From the NCBI GenBank assembly GCA_964486055.1, contig CAZALE010000005.1, positions 1 to 64,000 on the forward strand: a DNA stretch of 64,000 nucleotides, written 5' to 3'. The position numbers and the translations under genes are program-made. How positions within the stretch are numbered: position 1 is the stretch's first letter; every line of letters starts with the position of its first letter. This stretch comes from J014 sp964486055 (GTDB lineage: Bacteria > Acidobacteriota > Blastocatellia > Pyrinomonadales > Pyrinomonadaceae). The notes under the pieces were generated by a model. The model was given only the letters and a program-made list of their open reading frames with translations. It searched no databases and was not told the DNA's origin. Below, in pieces: positions 38,101-45,518 of this stretch.

Positions 38101-38256
38101 ATCAGAGTTCCTGGTGTTTATTTGCCAGAGAATTTTATTTAAGTCAGTAGCTGACAGTTTTACCACATCTGCTTTGAAAGGGCCCGAAGAGCTCGATTTA
38201 TGTTTTCTTGTCGCGAAAATACTTATGAAATTTGCTAGTAAAAGTGTTATCAACAA
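35113..38256 (-). CDS. Secreted subtilisin-like serine protease with FG-GAP-like repeats
   Basis: A large (about 1047 residues) S8-family protease. A hydrophobic N terminus (LITLLLANFISIFA) is followed by a prodomain-like region to about 300. The catalytic triad is D328 (VSVVDDGVS), H361 (GGHGHINAS) and S565 (GTSHAAPQVAG), with N433 in SNNSWG as the oxyanion-hole residue. A beta domain follows (about 640-770, RVTLVWTDPPG as in proprotein-convertase-like domains), then six FG-GAP/VCBS-like repeats. The only in-frame start is TTG at 38256. A much better start, an ATG (38298-38300) with ggggagag before it, is one base out of frame at an A6 tract; one added A would give a normal signal peptide. 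So the true N terminus is uncertain. Confidence 0.85.
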   Translation of the reverse strand: MLITLLLANFISIFATRKHKSSSSGPFKADVVKLSATDLNKILWQINTRNSDAKDKLSSRTLIVEDYGQFVIAMSSADDELTEFVDKNKIETEIHLPGSKFEPLRDPTHNLVESNTAEKDYYIVQFISPVQDKWLEDLKSIGTQIIQYVPNNAFFVYADSNQIYKIAQHYRVRWVGRYLPEDRISRVLRAQLQFARSEATIPENITPIEVNSDRVKLEIAVFSRADLRAVLKQIESIASAKIEESFQIPNNFFNYARVEVPLSEVEKIATLRDVFSIEAFIPPQPEDERAAQIVAGNYLSQTQLSPPGYNPQVQFGVSGQNVTVSVVDDGVSIPGNGGYYITANNTVNALSGATAGASGGHGHINASIIAGSTPFPSILDPLNYNYGLGVAPKANIINIPFLKPGYTGSYQQTANDTVSTFGVNGIKGTISNNSWGSGTNGNAYDSLASIYDSLAQDASTASTIDPILWVFSAGNSGTSGLTRPKVAKNVIAVANSENIRTEISSSANNIDDLNSSSSRGPAADTRIKPDITAPGTVITGSFAGDGSSVSQTLPDGIHAWSIGTSHAAPQVAGAAALFTEYWKNTNAGQNPSPALIKAALINGTVDMNGVGTSAPIPNGAEGWGRINMKNVLNTGVPIRYVDQSVGFTDVGQVYTMKGFVANSSKPFRVTLVWTDPPGTTDPALVNDLDLTVTIGSQTYKGNVFSGGVSVTGGSYDNRNNVENVFLPAGIAAGTPFTIQISAAALNGNGILGNSDPTDQHFALVVFNATRSNQVADFDGDGRTDISVWRPSNGTWYYLASQNNSFSSTQFGLNGDKVVTADYDGDGKADFAVYRNGIWYLLRSQAGFTSYNFGLSSDTPIPADFDGDGKADLAVWRPSNGFWYITRSSDGAFVTVQFGADGDKPLAADFDGDGKADIAVWRPSNGVWYIIQSSTNTLKVITFGVNGDKPLPADYDADGKADIAVFRPSDGYWYILRSSNGTFSAISWGLSSDIPTPGDFDGDGKTDIAVFRQADGNWYILKSSNNQIQIQAFGLSTDLPAPAPLSAY
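35143..35937 (-). repeat. Six FG-GAP/VCBS-like repeats in the subtilase C terminus
   Basis: Six units of 42-45 residues, each with a calcium-loop-like DFDGDGK(T/A)D, then AVWRPSNGxWYI and a short beta strand ending FGxxGDK. In DNA the units are 126-135 bases long and share long near-identical stretches. Such blades form beta propellers in surface proteins. Length variation by recombination is possible. Confidence 0.9.
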
Positions 38257-38487
38257 GGCTGAAACGCTTTGCGCAATAACCTCTCCGATTTTTTATTCAT
38301 GAATTTCTCTCCCCACGTATTTTTTAATTAGCTTTGACATGCCATGAGATACACTCGAGTCCAGCTGTTTATCCAAAAGTAACTCTCTATGCTTTCGGTG
38401 GCATGTTTTCGAGCTATCTAATTGTATAAGCAAATGTTTGTTTCTTTCAAGCACAGAGCTAGTGAAAAATTTTAATTTGGTGATAAG

Positions 38488-39681
38488 ATGTTTTTTATGC
38501 CGGTGACTCAGAGAAATCTTGGTTTTGGCGCATTGCGAGTAGGAATATTTGTTGCGGTGGCACTCTTGGCGTTGGCGTTTTTGATAATCAATTCGTCTGG
38601 AGATTTTAATCCATTTGAGAAAAGGATGCGTTTAAGGGCTAGGTTTGTAAACGCCGATGGATTAAGACCAGGAGCAGAAGTACAGCTCGCTGGAATACTG
38701 ATAGGTAGGGTTGAAGATGTCAGATTTTTACCGCCCGATGATACTGATACTGCTAAGGTCGAGGCTATAATGAATATTTCGGCTGAAGTAGATGGCCGTC
38801 CCATAACTGAGAGAATTCGTTCAGATTCAACCGCACAACTAATCGCAACCAGTGTGCTAGCAAACGATAAAATAATAAACATAACTCCTGGCACTGCGAA
38901 AGGTGAGCCAATAGGGGAAGATTACATACTTGATTCAAGCACTGCCATTTCGATAAATCAATTAACTCAGACTGGAAACGATTTGCTTAATCAGATCAAC
39001 AAATTAGCGATACCTGTAAATGAAATACTAAACAAGGCTAATCGTGGGGAAGGGACTTTAGGTAGAGTGATTAATGACGAATCGCTCTATAAAAATCTTG
39101 ACACTACGATAAGTGAGACGCGTATCACAATGTTGAAGCTTCAGCGGACCTTGGATCAAATAAACGAAGGAAAAGGAAGCGCGGGTAGATTACTAAATGA
39201 CCCTCTGCTCTATGAAAACTTAAACAAAACTGTGATGCAACTCGAGGCGATATCGAGAGATTTAAGAGATGGTAAAGGCACAGCCGGGAGATTGCTAAAT
39301 GATGAAGCTCTTTATAACAATGCAAATACAGCAATAGAAGAATTGCGTGTTTCTGCTCAGAAACTTGGTAAAGTGGCGGATAACTTAGATAGGTTATTGG
39401 TGGAGCTAAATGAAGGTAAGGGTACGGCAGGAAAGCTCTTAAAAGATCCGCAATTGTACGAAGATTTGAGAGAGTCAGTGGCTAAATTAAATTTTATACT
39501 TTCTGACGTTAAGGACGGCAAGGGGACTGTTGGCAAGCTTTTCACTGATGAGACTCTGTACTTCAACCTCAATCAGACGGCAGCCAATATCAATCAATTC
39601 TCTAGCGAAGGCACTAAGTTACTTAATGACTTTAGGCAAAATCCGAAGAAATTCCTGACTATAAAACTGAAAATATTCTAA
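38488..39681 (+). CDS. MCE/MlaD-family protein with five C-terminal repeats
   Basis: A 397-residue protein: transmembrane anchor (about 18-36), MCE domain (about 46-130, GLRPGAEVQLAGILIGRVEDV, typical of MlaD), then a long helical tail. The tail carries five copies of a GKGTAGRLLxDxxLYxNL-like motif at about residues 186, 227, 261, 308 and 342, each separated by about 35-45 residues of amphipathic helix. MCE proteins shuttle lipids between inner and outer membranes. The next gene is an ABC ATPase, but no MlaE-type permease is in the window. ATG at 38488 or 38497. Confidence 0.87.
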   Translation: MFFMPVTQRNLGFGALRVGIFVAVALLALAFLIINSSGDFNPFEKRMRLRARFVNADGLRPGAEVQLAGILIGRVEDVRFLPPDDTDTAKVEAIMNISAEVDGRPITERIRSDSTAQLIATSVLANDKIINITPGTAKGEPIGEDYILDSSTAISINQLTQTGNDLLNQINKLAIPVNEILNKANRGEGTLGRVINDESLYKNLDTTISETRITMLKLQRTLDQINEGKGSAGRLLNDPLLYENLNKTVMQLEAISRDLRDGKGTAGRLLNDEALYNNANTAIEELRVSAQKLGKVADNLDRLLVELNEGKGTAGKLLKDPQLYEDLRESVAKLNFILSDVKDGKGTVGKLFTDETLYFNLNQTAANINQFSSEGTKLLNDFRQNPKKFLTIKLKIF

Positions 39682-39694
39682 GGAAGTTTGCACA

Positions 39695-40660
39695 ATGAGT
39701 CTCAAGTTGGAGAAAGTTTCAAAGAGATACCTTGATAAGTGGATTTTACGAGACCTGAATTTAGAGGTAAACCGCGGTGAAATTTGCGGTTTAATTGGTT
39801 ATCCTGCTTCGGGTAAAACCACAATACTAAACATAATCGCAGGCTTTGTTAAGGATTTTACAGGAAAGATCTCGTTTGAGGATGGGATAATCGAGTCTGT
39901 AGAATTTCTAAATTTCCACCAAATGCAAGATGAATCAAATCTCAAGAGGTTCTTAGGGTTTGGAAAAAAGGAACTTCCTCTGTCCTATAGCGAAAAAAGA
40001 ACAAAAGAATTTCAATCTGTATTGGATAAAGCCAATCAAGTTTTGCTTTTAGATGATCCATTTGCTGGTCTTAATGACTACTTGCGTTCTGAGTTAATCC
40101 AGAAACTCAAAGACGTGACCAAGGAGAGAAACTTGGCAGTTCTATTAGCAACGAATGACAGTGGCGACATATTTGAAGCATGCGATAAAGTGGCTATCTT
40201 GGATAAAGGGGAAATAATTCAGATTGGCACACCTCGCGAGGTGTATGAAAATCCTGAATATGTAGCAGCCGCTCGTTTGTTAGGTTATTGCAACCTGATA
40301 GAGGCAAGAAGAATTACATTTTCTACCGAAGAAATACCAGAATTTCAAACAGTGCAGGGTTCTCACAAAATTCGAGCAGATAAGGTTCAAAGAAGAAGGC
40401 TGGGTGCAATAACTCAAACGGTTTTCTTAGCAATAAGACCAGAGAACGTCTGTATCAACTTTGGTGCTTCTTTTCCAGAGGATAACTTGCTAAGAGCCAA
40501 AGTAACACAGGTGAACTTTAAAGGTGAAACAACTCGAGTTTCTTTAGATGCTAGCGGATTAAGGTTACAGTCTACGGTTTTAAGATTAGTAGGATTATCC
40601 GTAGGAGATGAATGCATGATAGGCTTGCCACCTAATCGCATCTCAATCCTGAGAAATTAA
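39695..40660 (+). CDS. ABC-transporter ATPase-like protein with altered catalytic motifs and TOBE domain
   Basis: A 321-residue protein. The nucleotide-binding domain has a normal Walker A (GYPASGKTT, 35-43) but the helical subdomain is short, the signature LSGGQ is replaced by LSYSE (96-100), Walker B reads LLLDD (catalytic Glu to D121), and the H-loop His is N154 (LLATNDSGD). Residues 240-318 (RPENVC, then VTQVNFKGETTRV) resemble the TOBE domain of MalK/PotA-type importers. It lies 13 bases after the MCE gene, so it probably belongs to that system, though Mla ATPases do not usually carry TOBE domains. It may bind ATP but hydrolyse it poorly. Confidence 0.75.
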   Translation: MSLKLEKVSKRYLDKWILRDLNLEVNRGEICGLIGYPASGKTTILNIIAGFVKDFTGKISFEDGIIESVEFLNFHQMQDESNLKRFLGFGKKELPLSYSEKRTKEFQSVLDKANQVLLLDDPFAGLNDYLRSELIQKLKDVTKERNLAVLLATNDSGDIFEACDKVAILDKGEIIQIGTPREVYENPEYVAAARLLGYCNLIEARRITFSTEEIPEFQTVQGSHKIRADKVQRRRLGAITQTVFLAIRPENVCINFGASFPEDNLLRAKVTQVNFKGETTRVSLDASGLRLQSTVLRLVGLSVGDECMIGLPPNRISILRN

Positions 40661-41012
40661 AAGATCCTTCGGGCGTTTGATCATCATGTAATTCGGAAAA
40701 ATAATCTCAGTGTTATTGAAAACTTAGGTTTTCTTCCTTTCATCCGAACAGGCATTTAATCTAAAAGGGTGATCCAACCCAGAGGAAAACATCGAGCAGG
40801 TGAATTTTAAGGTATGTTTGTTTTACGTTGTCTTCAGATGAAGTAAGCCAAAATCGGAGTGCGGTTTAGGTTCATTTTTGGGAGCACAGGCAATTTCTTT
40901 TCGTCATATTAATTGAATTCTACAGAGGTTTTAATGGTTGGGGGTTTCTGTGATAATCTTATTCACAGTTTATCTTAAAAAACGCATAAATGGAGAATAA
41001 CGAGAGAAAAGT
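40661..41012 (+). other. Intergenic region upstream of mdh
   Basis: 352 bases without a gene. It contains one dyad near the mdh start: ctgtga (40948-40953) and tcacag (40963-40968), nine bases apart, overlapping a gataat-like -10 hexamer. No strong -35 or terminator is visible elsewhere. Confidence 0.4.
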
Positions 41013-41945
41013 ATGGTTGGAAGAAATAAGGTAACGATAGTAGGTGCAGGAAACGTTGGTGCGACAGCAGCTCATTGGATTGCAAGTAAGGAATTAGCTG
41101 ATGTCGTTTTAGTAGACATTGTAGAGGGTGTTCCACAAGGGAAAGCCCTCGATCTCTCACAGGCTGCCCCAATCGATGGTTTTGATGTCAGAGTTGTAGG
41201 GTCGAATAGTTATGAAGAAACTGCAAATTCTGACATAGTTATCATCACGGCAGGTCAGCCGAGAAAACCTGGCATGAGTCGAGATGATTTGCTGAAGATA
41301 AATGCGGAGATAGTTGGGAATGTTACAGACCAAATAGTCAAATACTCACCTAATTGTTTCATCATAGTAGTTTCCAATCCGCTTGACGCTATGACTCAAT
41401 TAGCATGGCGAAGATCTGGTTTTCCGAAAAACCGGGTTATGGGTATGGCAGGGGTTTTAGATTCTGCTCGCATGCGCCATTTTATTGCCGAGGAACTTAA
41501 TGTTTCAGTGGAAAATGTCACTGCATTTGTTCTGGGCGGTCACGGAGACACCATGGTACCTCTGCCTAGATATTCAACTGTTGCCGGGATACCTGTTACT
41601 GAATTGATACCCAAAGAACGTTTAGACGAGATAGTAAAGCGCACTGCAAATGGCGGTGCTGAAATAGTCAATCTACTTAAGACTGGTTCGGCTTACTATG
41701 CCCCGTCTTTAGCAGCTGTCGAGATGGCTGAGGCAATTCTGAAAGATAAAAAGAAGATTTTACCGTGCGCTGTTTATCTAGAGGGTGAATATGGAATAAA
41801 CAATCTTTTTGTCGGTGTTCCTGTTAAGCTTGGTAAGAATGGTGTAGAGCAAATAATCGAGATCAGTCTTACCAACGAAGAAAGAGCTGCTCTTCATAAA
41901 TCAGCTGCTGCAGTGCAAGAGCTAGTTAATATTCTTGGAATCTAA
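41013..41945 (+). CDS. mdh: Malate dehydrogenase (NAD-dependent, LDH-like)
   Basis: A 310-residue enzyme of the lactate/malate dehydrogenase family, oxidizing malate to oxaloacetate in the TCA cycle. The Rossmann motif is VTIVGAGNVGATAA (about 7-20) and the acid residue for NAD is in VLVDIVEG. TAGQPRKPGMSRDDLL carries the substrate arginines; the Arg in RKPG marks malate rather than lactate preference. The proton-relay His is in VLGGHGDTMVPL. Length and motifs match the short LDH-like MDH group. Confidence 0.93.
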   Translation: MVGRNKVTIVGAGNVGATAAHWIASKELADVVLVDIVEGVPQGKALDLSQAAPIDGFDVRVVGSNSYEETANSDIVIITAGQPRKPGMSRDDLLKINAEIVGNVTDQIVKYSPNCFIIVVSNPLDAMTQLAWRRSGFPKNRVMGMAGVLDSARMRHFIAEELNVSVENVTAFVLGGHGDTMVPLPRYSTVAGIPVTELIPKERLDEIVKRTANGGAEIVNLLKTGSAYYAPSLAAVEMAEAILKDKKKILPCAVYLEGEYGINNLFVGVPVKLGKNGVEQIIEISLTNEERAALHKSAAAVQELVNILGI

Positions 41946-42002
41946 CTTGAGTCAGTCTTAAAAAAATCAGATTATTTATCTGGATGGTGCATTAGTTATT
42001 TT

Positions 42003-42047
42003 GAGCATGGTTAAGGCAAATCATTAAGTGACCCCTTAGCCATGCTC
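42003..42047 (+). other. Long hairpin after mdh
   Basis: gagcatgg (42003-42010) pairs with ccatgctc (42040-42047), extended by six inner pairs (ttaagg with ccttag, one wobble) to 14 bp, loop 17. It stands 58 bases after the mdh stop and may end its transcript or protect the 3' end, but no T-run follows. Confidence 0.55.
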
Positions 42048-42121
42048 ATGTGACATTTCGATAAAAAAAGTAGATAATTATAAGCGCTTGTTTTTATTTG
42101 GGTATGGGCGGGGCTAGTTTC

Positions 42122-43195
42122 ATGAGGCGGATAATTCTGCGAAACTTGATGAATGTCGCAGCACTCATTTCGATTACCGTAATGGTATATTCTCAAAATG
42201 AATTACAAGCAGAGTCTCAACAAGGGCTCTGGTGGTATTTGTTAGTTTTTTTGTTTTTATTTGGTGCGATGGGTTCGATAATATGGGCGATAGTTCTTAA
42301 GAGAAGTGTTCAGCAGGAGAGAGCAAGTAAGAAGGAAAATCCACAATTCAAGAGAGCGGAAGAATTTAATCCTAAAGTTGCTCCAAAGGAGCCTAAAAAA
42401 GAGATTTTTTTTGAGGCTAAGAGACAACCAGTAGTGAGTTTAATAGATACTCTTCCTCTTTTACCAGTATTTCTCGCAAAGAGTCTCCCTATCCCAAAGC
42501 CTTTGACACCATTGCCTGTATCAAATGACGAAGGTTTGCTTAGTGCGATTGAGGAGCTAGAGGCGACTGATGCAGATGAAGAATTAAGATTGTTGTCATT
42601 AAAAGTGCTAGCTGCCTTTCGCACTAGAAATGCAGTAGATGCCTTATCAAAACTTATTCAAAATGATCAGTCCGATGAGATAAAAATAAAGGCGATTCAG
42701 ATATTGACTGAATTTAATCACGAATCAGTATTTGAGCCGATTCTTTTGGCATGTGCTGATATTTCTAAAAGAGTGAGGACTTTTGCCGTTCAAGCTCTGT
42801 CGAAGTTGAATATCGAACGAAGCGACGCATGGATGAGAATTGTGGAATCTGATGATCCGGAAAGACTTCGCTTGTGTGCTTTAGCTGCAATCGAAAGCGG
42901 ATTTGCTGAGAGAGTTTTTGATAGATTACTTAGCAAAGATACGAAACAAGCTAACGAGGCAATGGCATTATTGGCCTTACTGATAAAAGCGGATGAGACT
43001 ACGATCGTCTTTCGGCGTTTAGCAGAAGAGAAAAATCAGATTTTGCAAAAAGCAATTTTAAAAGTTATAAGGCTTACTAGTAGCGACAATGCGCTTGGTG
43101 GGCTTTATTTAATGCTAGAAAGAGGTGATGTCTCCGATGAGGTTAAAAAAGAAATTGATGAAATAATCGAGAGTATCACTATGAATAGAAGTTAG
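42122..43195 (+). CDS. HEAT-repeat-like membrane protein
   Basis: A 357-residue protein: a hydrophobic N-terminal segment (about 9-24, perhaps a signal), a transmembrane helix (about 38-59, YLLVFLFLFGAMGSIIW), a charged and Pro-rich linker, and a C-terminal array of paired helices (about 140-355) such as ADEELRLLSLKVLAAFRTRN, DQSDEIKIKAIQILTEF and ISKRVRTFAVQALSKL, which resemble HEAT/Armadillo repeats. These usually bind proteins. The ATG at 42122 is preferred; in-frame starts at 42098 (TTG) and 42104 are weaker. Partner unknown. Confidence 0.65.
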   Translation: MRRIILRNLMNVAALISITVMVYSQNELQAESQQGLWWYLLVFLFLFGAMGSIIWAIVLKRSVQQERASKKENPQFKRAEEFNPKVAPKEPKKEIFFEAKRQPVVSLIDTLPLLPVFLAKSLPIPKPLTPLPVSNDEGLLSAIEELEATDADEELRLLSLKVLAAFRTRNAVDALSKLIQNDQSDEIKIKAIQILTEFNHESVFEPILLACADISKRVRTFAVQALSKLNIERSDAWMRIVESDDPERLRLCALAAIESGFAERVFDRLLSKDTKQANEAMALLALLIKADETTIVFRRLAEEKNQILQKAILKVIRLTSSDNALGGLYLMLERGDVSDEVKKEIDEIIESITMNRS

Positions 43196-43525
43196 CCTGA
43201 ATGAGTAACATCTCAAGTTCTTTATTATTCTTACGTAAACACCTAGATCAGTTGTTGATTCTCAATGCCTAGCAGATAATATCGCACTTGATCATTCCTT
43301 TATGGAATTCCCTCATGTTTTAATGAGCGTGAACCAAGAGTTAGAAGGAGCAATCTTTGTTCCTAAAGCCGATGCTTTTGACGAGCGTTCCAGTATTTAT
43401 CAACGCTATTGCCTGCTACGTGAAATTTTATGTATAACGGTTAACTTAATTTAGTTTTTTCTTGGATACGAATTGAGTCGCAAAAGCCGCAAGTCATAAA
43501 ATAATAATTTTAGAGATCAATCAGA
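43196..43525 (+). other. Intergenic region upstream of uvrB
   Basis: 330 bases with no confident gene. One frame is open from 43239 to 43454 and could encode a 50-residue peptide from an ATG at 43302 (MEFPHVLMSVNQELEGAIF...), but no ribosome-binding site precedes it. A 21-base T/A-rich stretch at about 43440-43465 may hold the uvrB promoter; no LexA box is recognised. Confidence 0.4.
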
Positions 43526-45514
43526 ATGGAATTTCGTTTAGTATCAGATAATAAACCTGCTGGGGATCAGCCTCAGGCCATTAGCAAACTGGTCGAGGGA
43601 TTGAGAAATGGTGTTAGGGATCAAGTTTTACTCGGTATTACTGGTTCTGGAAAGACATTTACGATTGCACATGTTATAGCTGAGGTGCAACGACCTACCT
43701 TGGTCATAGCTCACAATAAAACGCTTGCAGCTCAGTTGTATCAAGAGTTCAGAAATTTTTTCCCGTACAATGCAGTTGAATATTTCGTTTCCTATTATGA
43801 TTATTATCAACCCGAGGCTTATATTCCCTCTACTGATACGTACATAGAGAAAGAAGCGACAATAAATGATGAAATAGATCGCTTGAGGCTTTCTGCAACT
43901 CGTGCGTTATTTGAGCGACGAGATGTTATAGTAGTTGCCTCTGTTTCATGCATATATGGATTGGGTGATCCGGATGCATATTTTGGAATGATAACTTTCG
44001 TTGAGCCGGGTCAAAGAATAGAAAGAGAGCAGCTTCTGAAAAAGCTAGTAGAGTTACAATACGAAAGGACTAACTGGGACTTTGTTCGAGGGACTTTTCG
44101 CGTTCGTGGGGATGTAGTAGAGATTTTCCCGTCTTATCAGGATGACGCTTACAGAATTGAATTTTGGGGAGATGAGATAGATGCTATCTACACAGTAGAT
44201 CCATTGCTTGGGGAAGTTAAGCACAAACACGAATCGAGAGTACCTATCTATCCGAAAACGCATTATGTGATGTCGAAGGAAACCATTAAAAGAGCCATTA
44301 AGTCGATAAGAGAAGAACTAGAATGGTGGGAAGCAGAGTTAATAAAACAAGGTAAGACTCTGGAGGCTCAGCGATTAAGGCAACGAACACTCTACGATTT
44401 AGAGATGATAAAAGAGATGGGATTCTGTCGCGGTATTGAGAATTACTCTAGACATTTGACAGGTAAAAAACCCGGAGAACCGCCCCCTACTTTGTTAGAT
44501 TATTTACCAAAAGATGCATTGATTGTAATTGACGAATCTCATCAGACCGTGCCTCAGCTAGGAGCGATGTATCGTGGTGATCAATCGCGTAAACAAACTT
44601 TAGTAGACTATGGATTTCGCCTCCCTAGTGCGAAAGACAATCGTCCGCTCAATTTTGAGGAATTTGAGGCTAGACGTGGTCAAACCATATTTGTCTCTGC
44701 AACGCCAGGTGATTATGAATTGCGATTAACTGCAGGAGAGGTTGTAGAACAGATAATACGTCCGACAGGGCTATTGGATCCTGAAATAGAAGTTCGTCCA
44801 GTGCAAGGACAGATTGATGATTTGCTGAATGAAATTCGAATCCGTATTGAGCGAAATGAGAGAGTTTTGGTAACGACGTTGACAAAACGCATGGCAGAAA
44901 GTTTGGCAGAATACTTTGCAGAAGTAGGGATAAAGGTTACTTATTTGCATTCTGACATAGATACGCTTGAGAGAGTCAAAATTCTGCGTGATTTAAGGCG
45001 CGGAGAACACGATGTGTTGGTGGGTATAAACCTACTACGTGAAGGATTAGATCTTCCAGAGGTATCTTTAGTGGCGATTCTAGATGCAGATAAGGAAGGT
45101 TTCCTACGATCCGAAAGATCTCTGATACAAACCATTGGGCGAGCTGCACGCAACGTAAATGGAAAGGTTATCCTGTATGCCGACACAATCACCGATTCAA
45201 TGCGTCGTGCAATTGAGGAGACGCGCCGCCGCCGGAGCTTGCAGCAAGAATATAATCGAGAGCATAACATCACACCAAAAACCATAGTAAAGTCTATCGA
45301 ATCTACTCTTGTAACCGCTTATGAGGCAGACTATTTTAAGGTTCCGAAAGAAACAGATGATCTAGAAGATTACCGTCCTGAAAATCTTGAGAAGAAAATT
45401 GCAAGTTTGGAAGCAGAGATGAGGAAAGCTGCGAAGGAAATGAAATTTGAGAAAGCAGCAGAGTTGCGCGATCGAATAAAATATTTGAAAGGGAAACTAT
45501 TAGAGGTAGCCTGA
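43526..45514 (+). CDS. uvrB: Excinuclease ABC subunit B
   Basis: A 662-residue UvrB, the damage-verifying helicase of nucleotide excision repair. Walker A GITGSGKT is at 37-44, the beta-hairpin YYDYYQPEAYIPSTDTYIEK that probes the strand follows at about 92-111, and motif VI QTIGRAARN is near 535. The C-terminal UVR domain (KAAKEMKFEKAAELRDRI, about 635-652) binds UvrC. Length is normal. The next gene begins four bases after its stop. Confidence 0.98.
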   Translation: MEFRLVSDNKPAGDQPQAISKLVEGLRNGVRDQVLLGITGSGKTFTIAHVIAEVQRPTLVIAHNKTLAAQLYQEFRNFFPYNAVEYFVSYYDYYQPEAYIPSTDTYIEKEATINDEIDRLRLSATRALFERRDVIVVASVSCIYGLGDPDAYFGMITFVEPGQRIEREQLLKKLVELQYERTNWDFVRGTFRVRGDVVEIFPSYQDDAYRIEFWGDEIDAIYTVDPLLGEVKHKHESRVPIYPKTHYVMSKETIKRAIKSIREELEWWEAELIKQGKTLEAQRLRQRTLYDLEMIKEMGFCRGIENYSRHLTGKKPGEPPPTLLDYLPKDALIVIDESHQTVPQLGAMYRGDQSRKQTLVDYGFRLPSAKDNRPLNFEEFEARRGQTIFVSATPGDYELRLTAGEVVEQIIRPTGLLDPEIEVRPVQGQIDDLLNEIRIRIERNERVLVTTLTKRMAESLAEYFAEVGIKVTYLHSDIDTLERVKILRDLRRGEHDVLVGINLLREGLDLPEVSLVAILDADKEGFLRSERSLIQTIGRAARNVNGKVILYADTITDSMRRAIEETRRRRSLQQEYNREHNITPKTIVKSIESTLVTAYEADYFKVPKETDDLEDYRPENLEKKIASLEAEMRKAAKEMKFEKAAELRDRIKYLKGKLLEVA

Positions 45515-45518
45515 GATT

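Noticed and set aside
38289..38300. Calling the subtilase a pseudogene because of the shifted start
   Set aside because: The catalytic triad, repeats and the entire 1040-codon frame are intact; only the start is in doubt.
40948..40968. A CRP binding site before mdh
   Set aside because: The TGTGA/TCACA half-sites are nine bases apart instead of six, so the standard CRP site is not met; kept only as an unassigned dyad.
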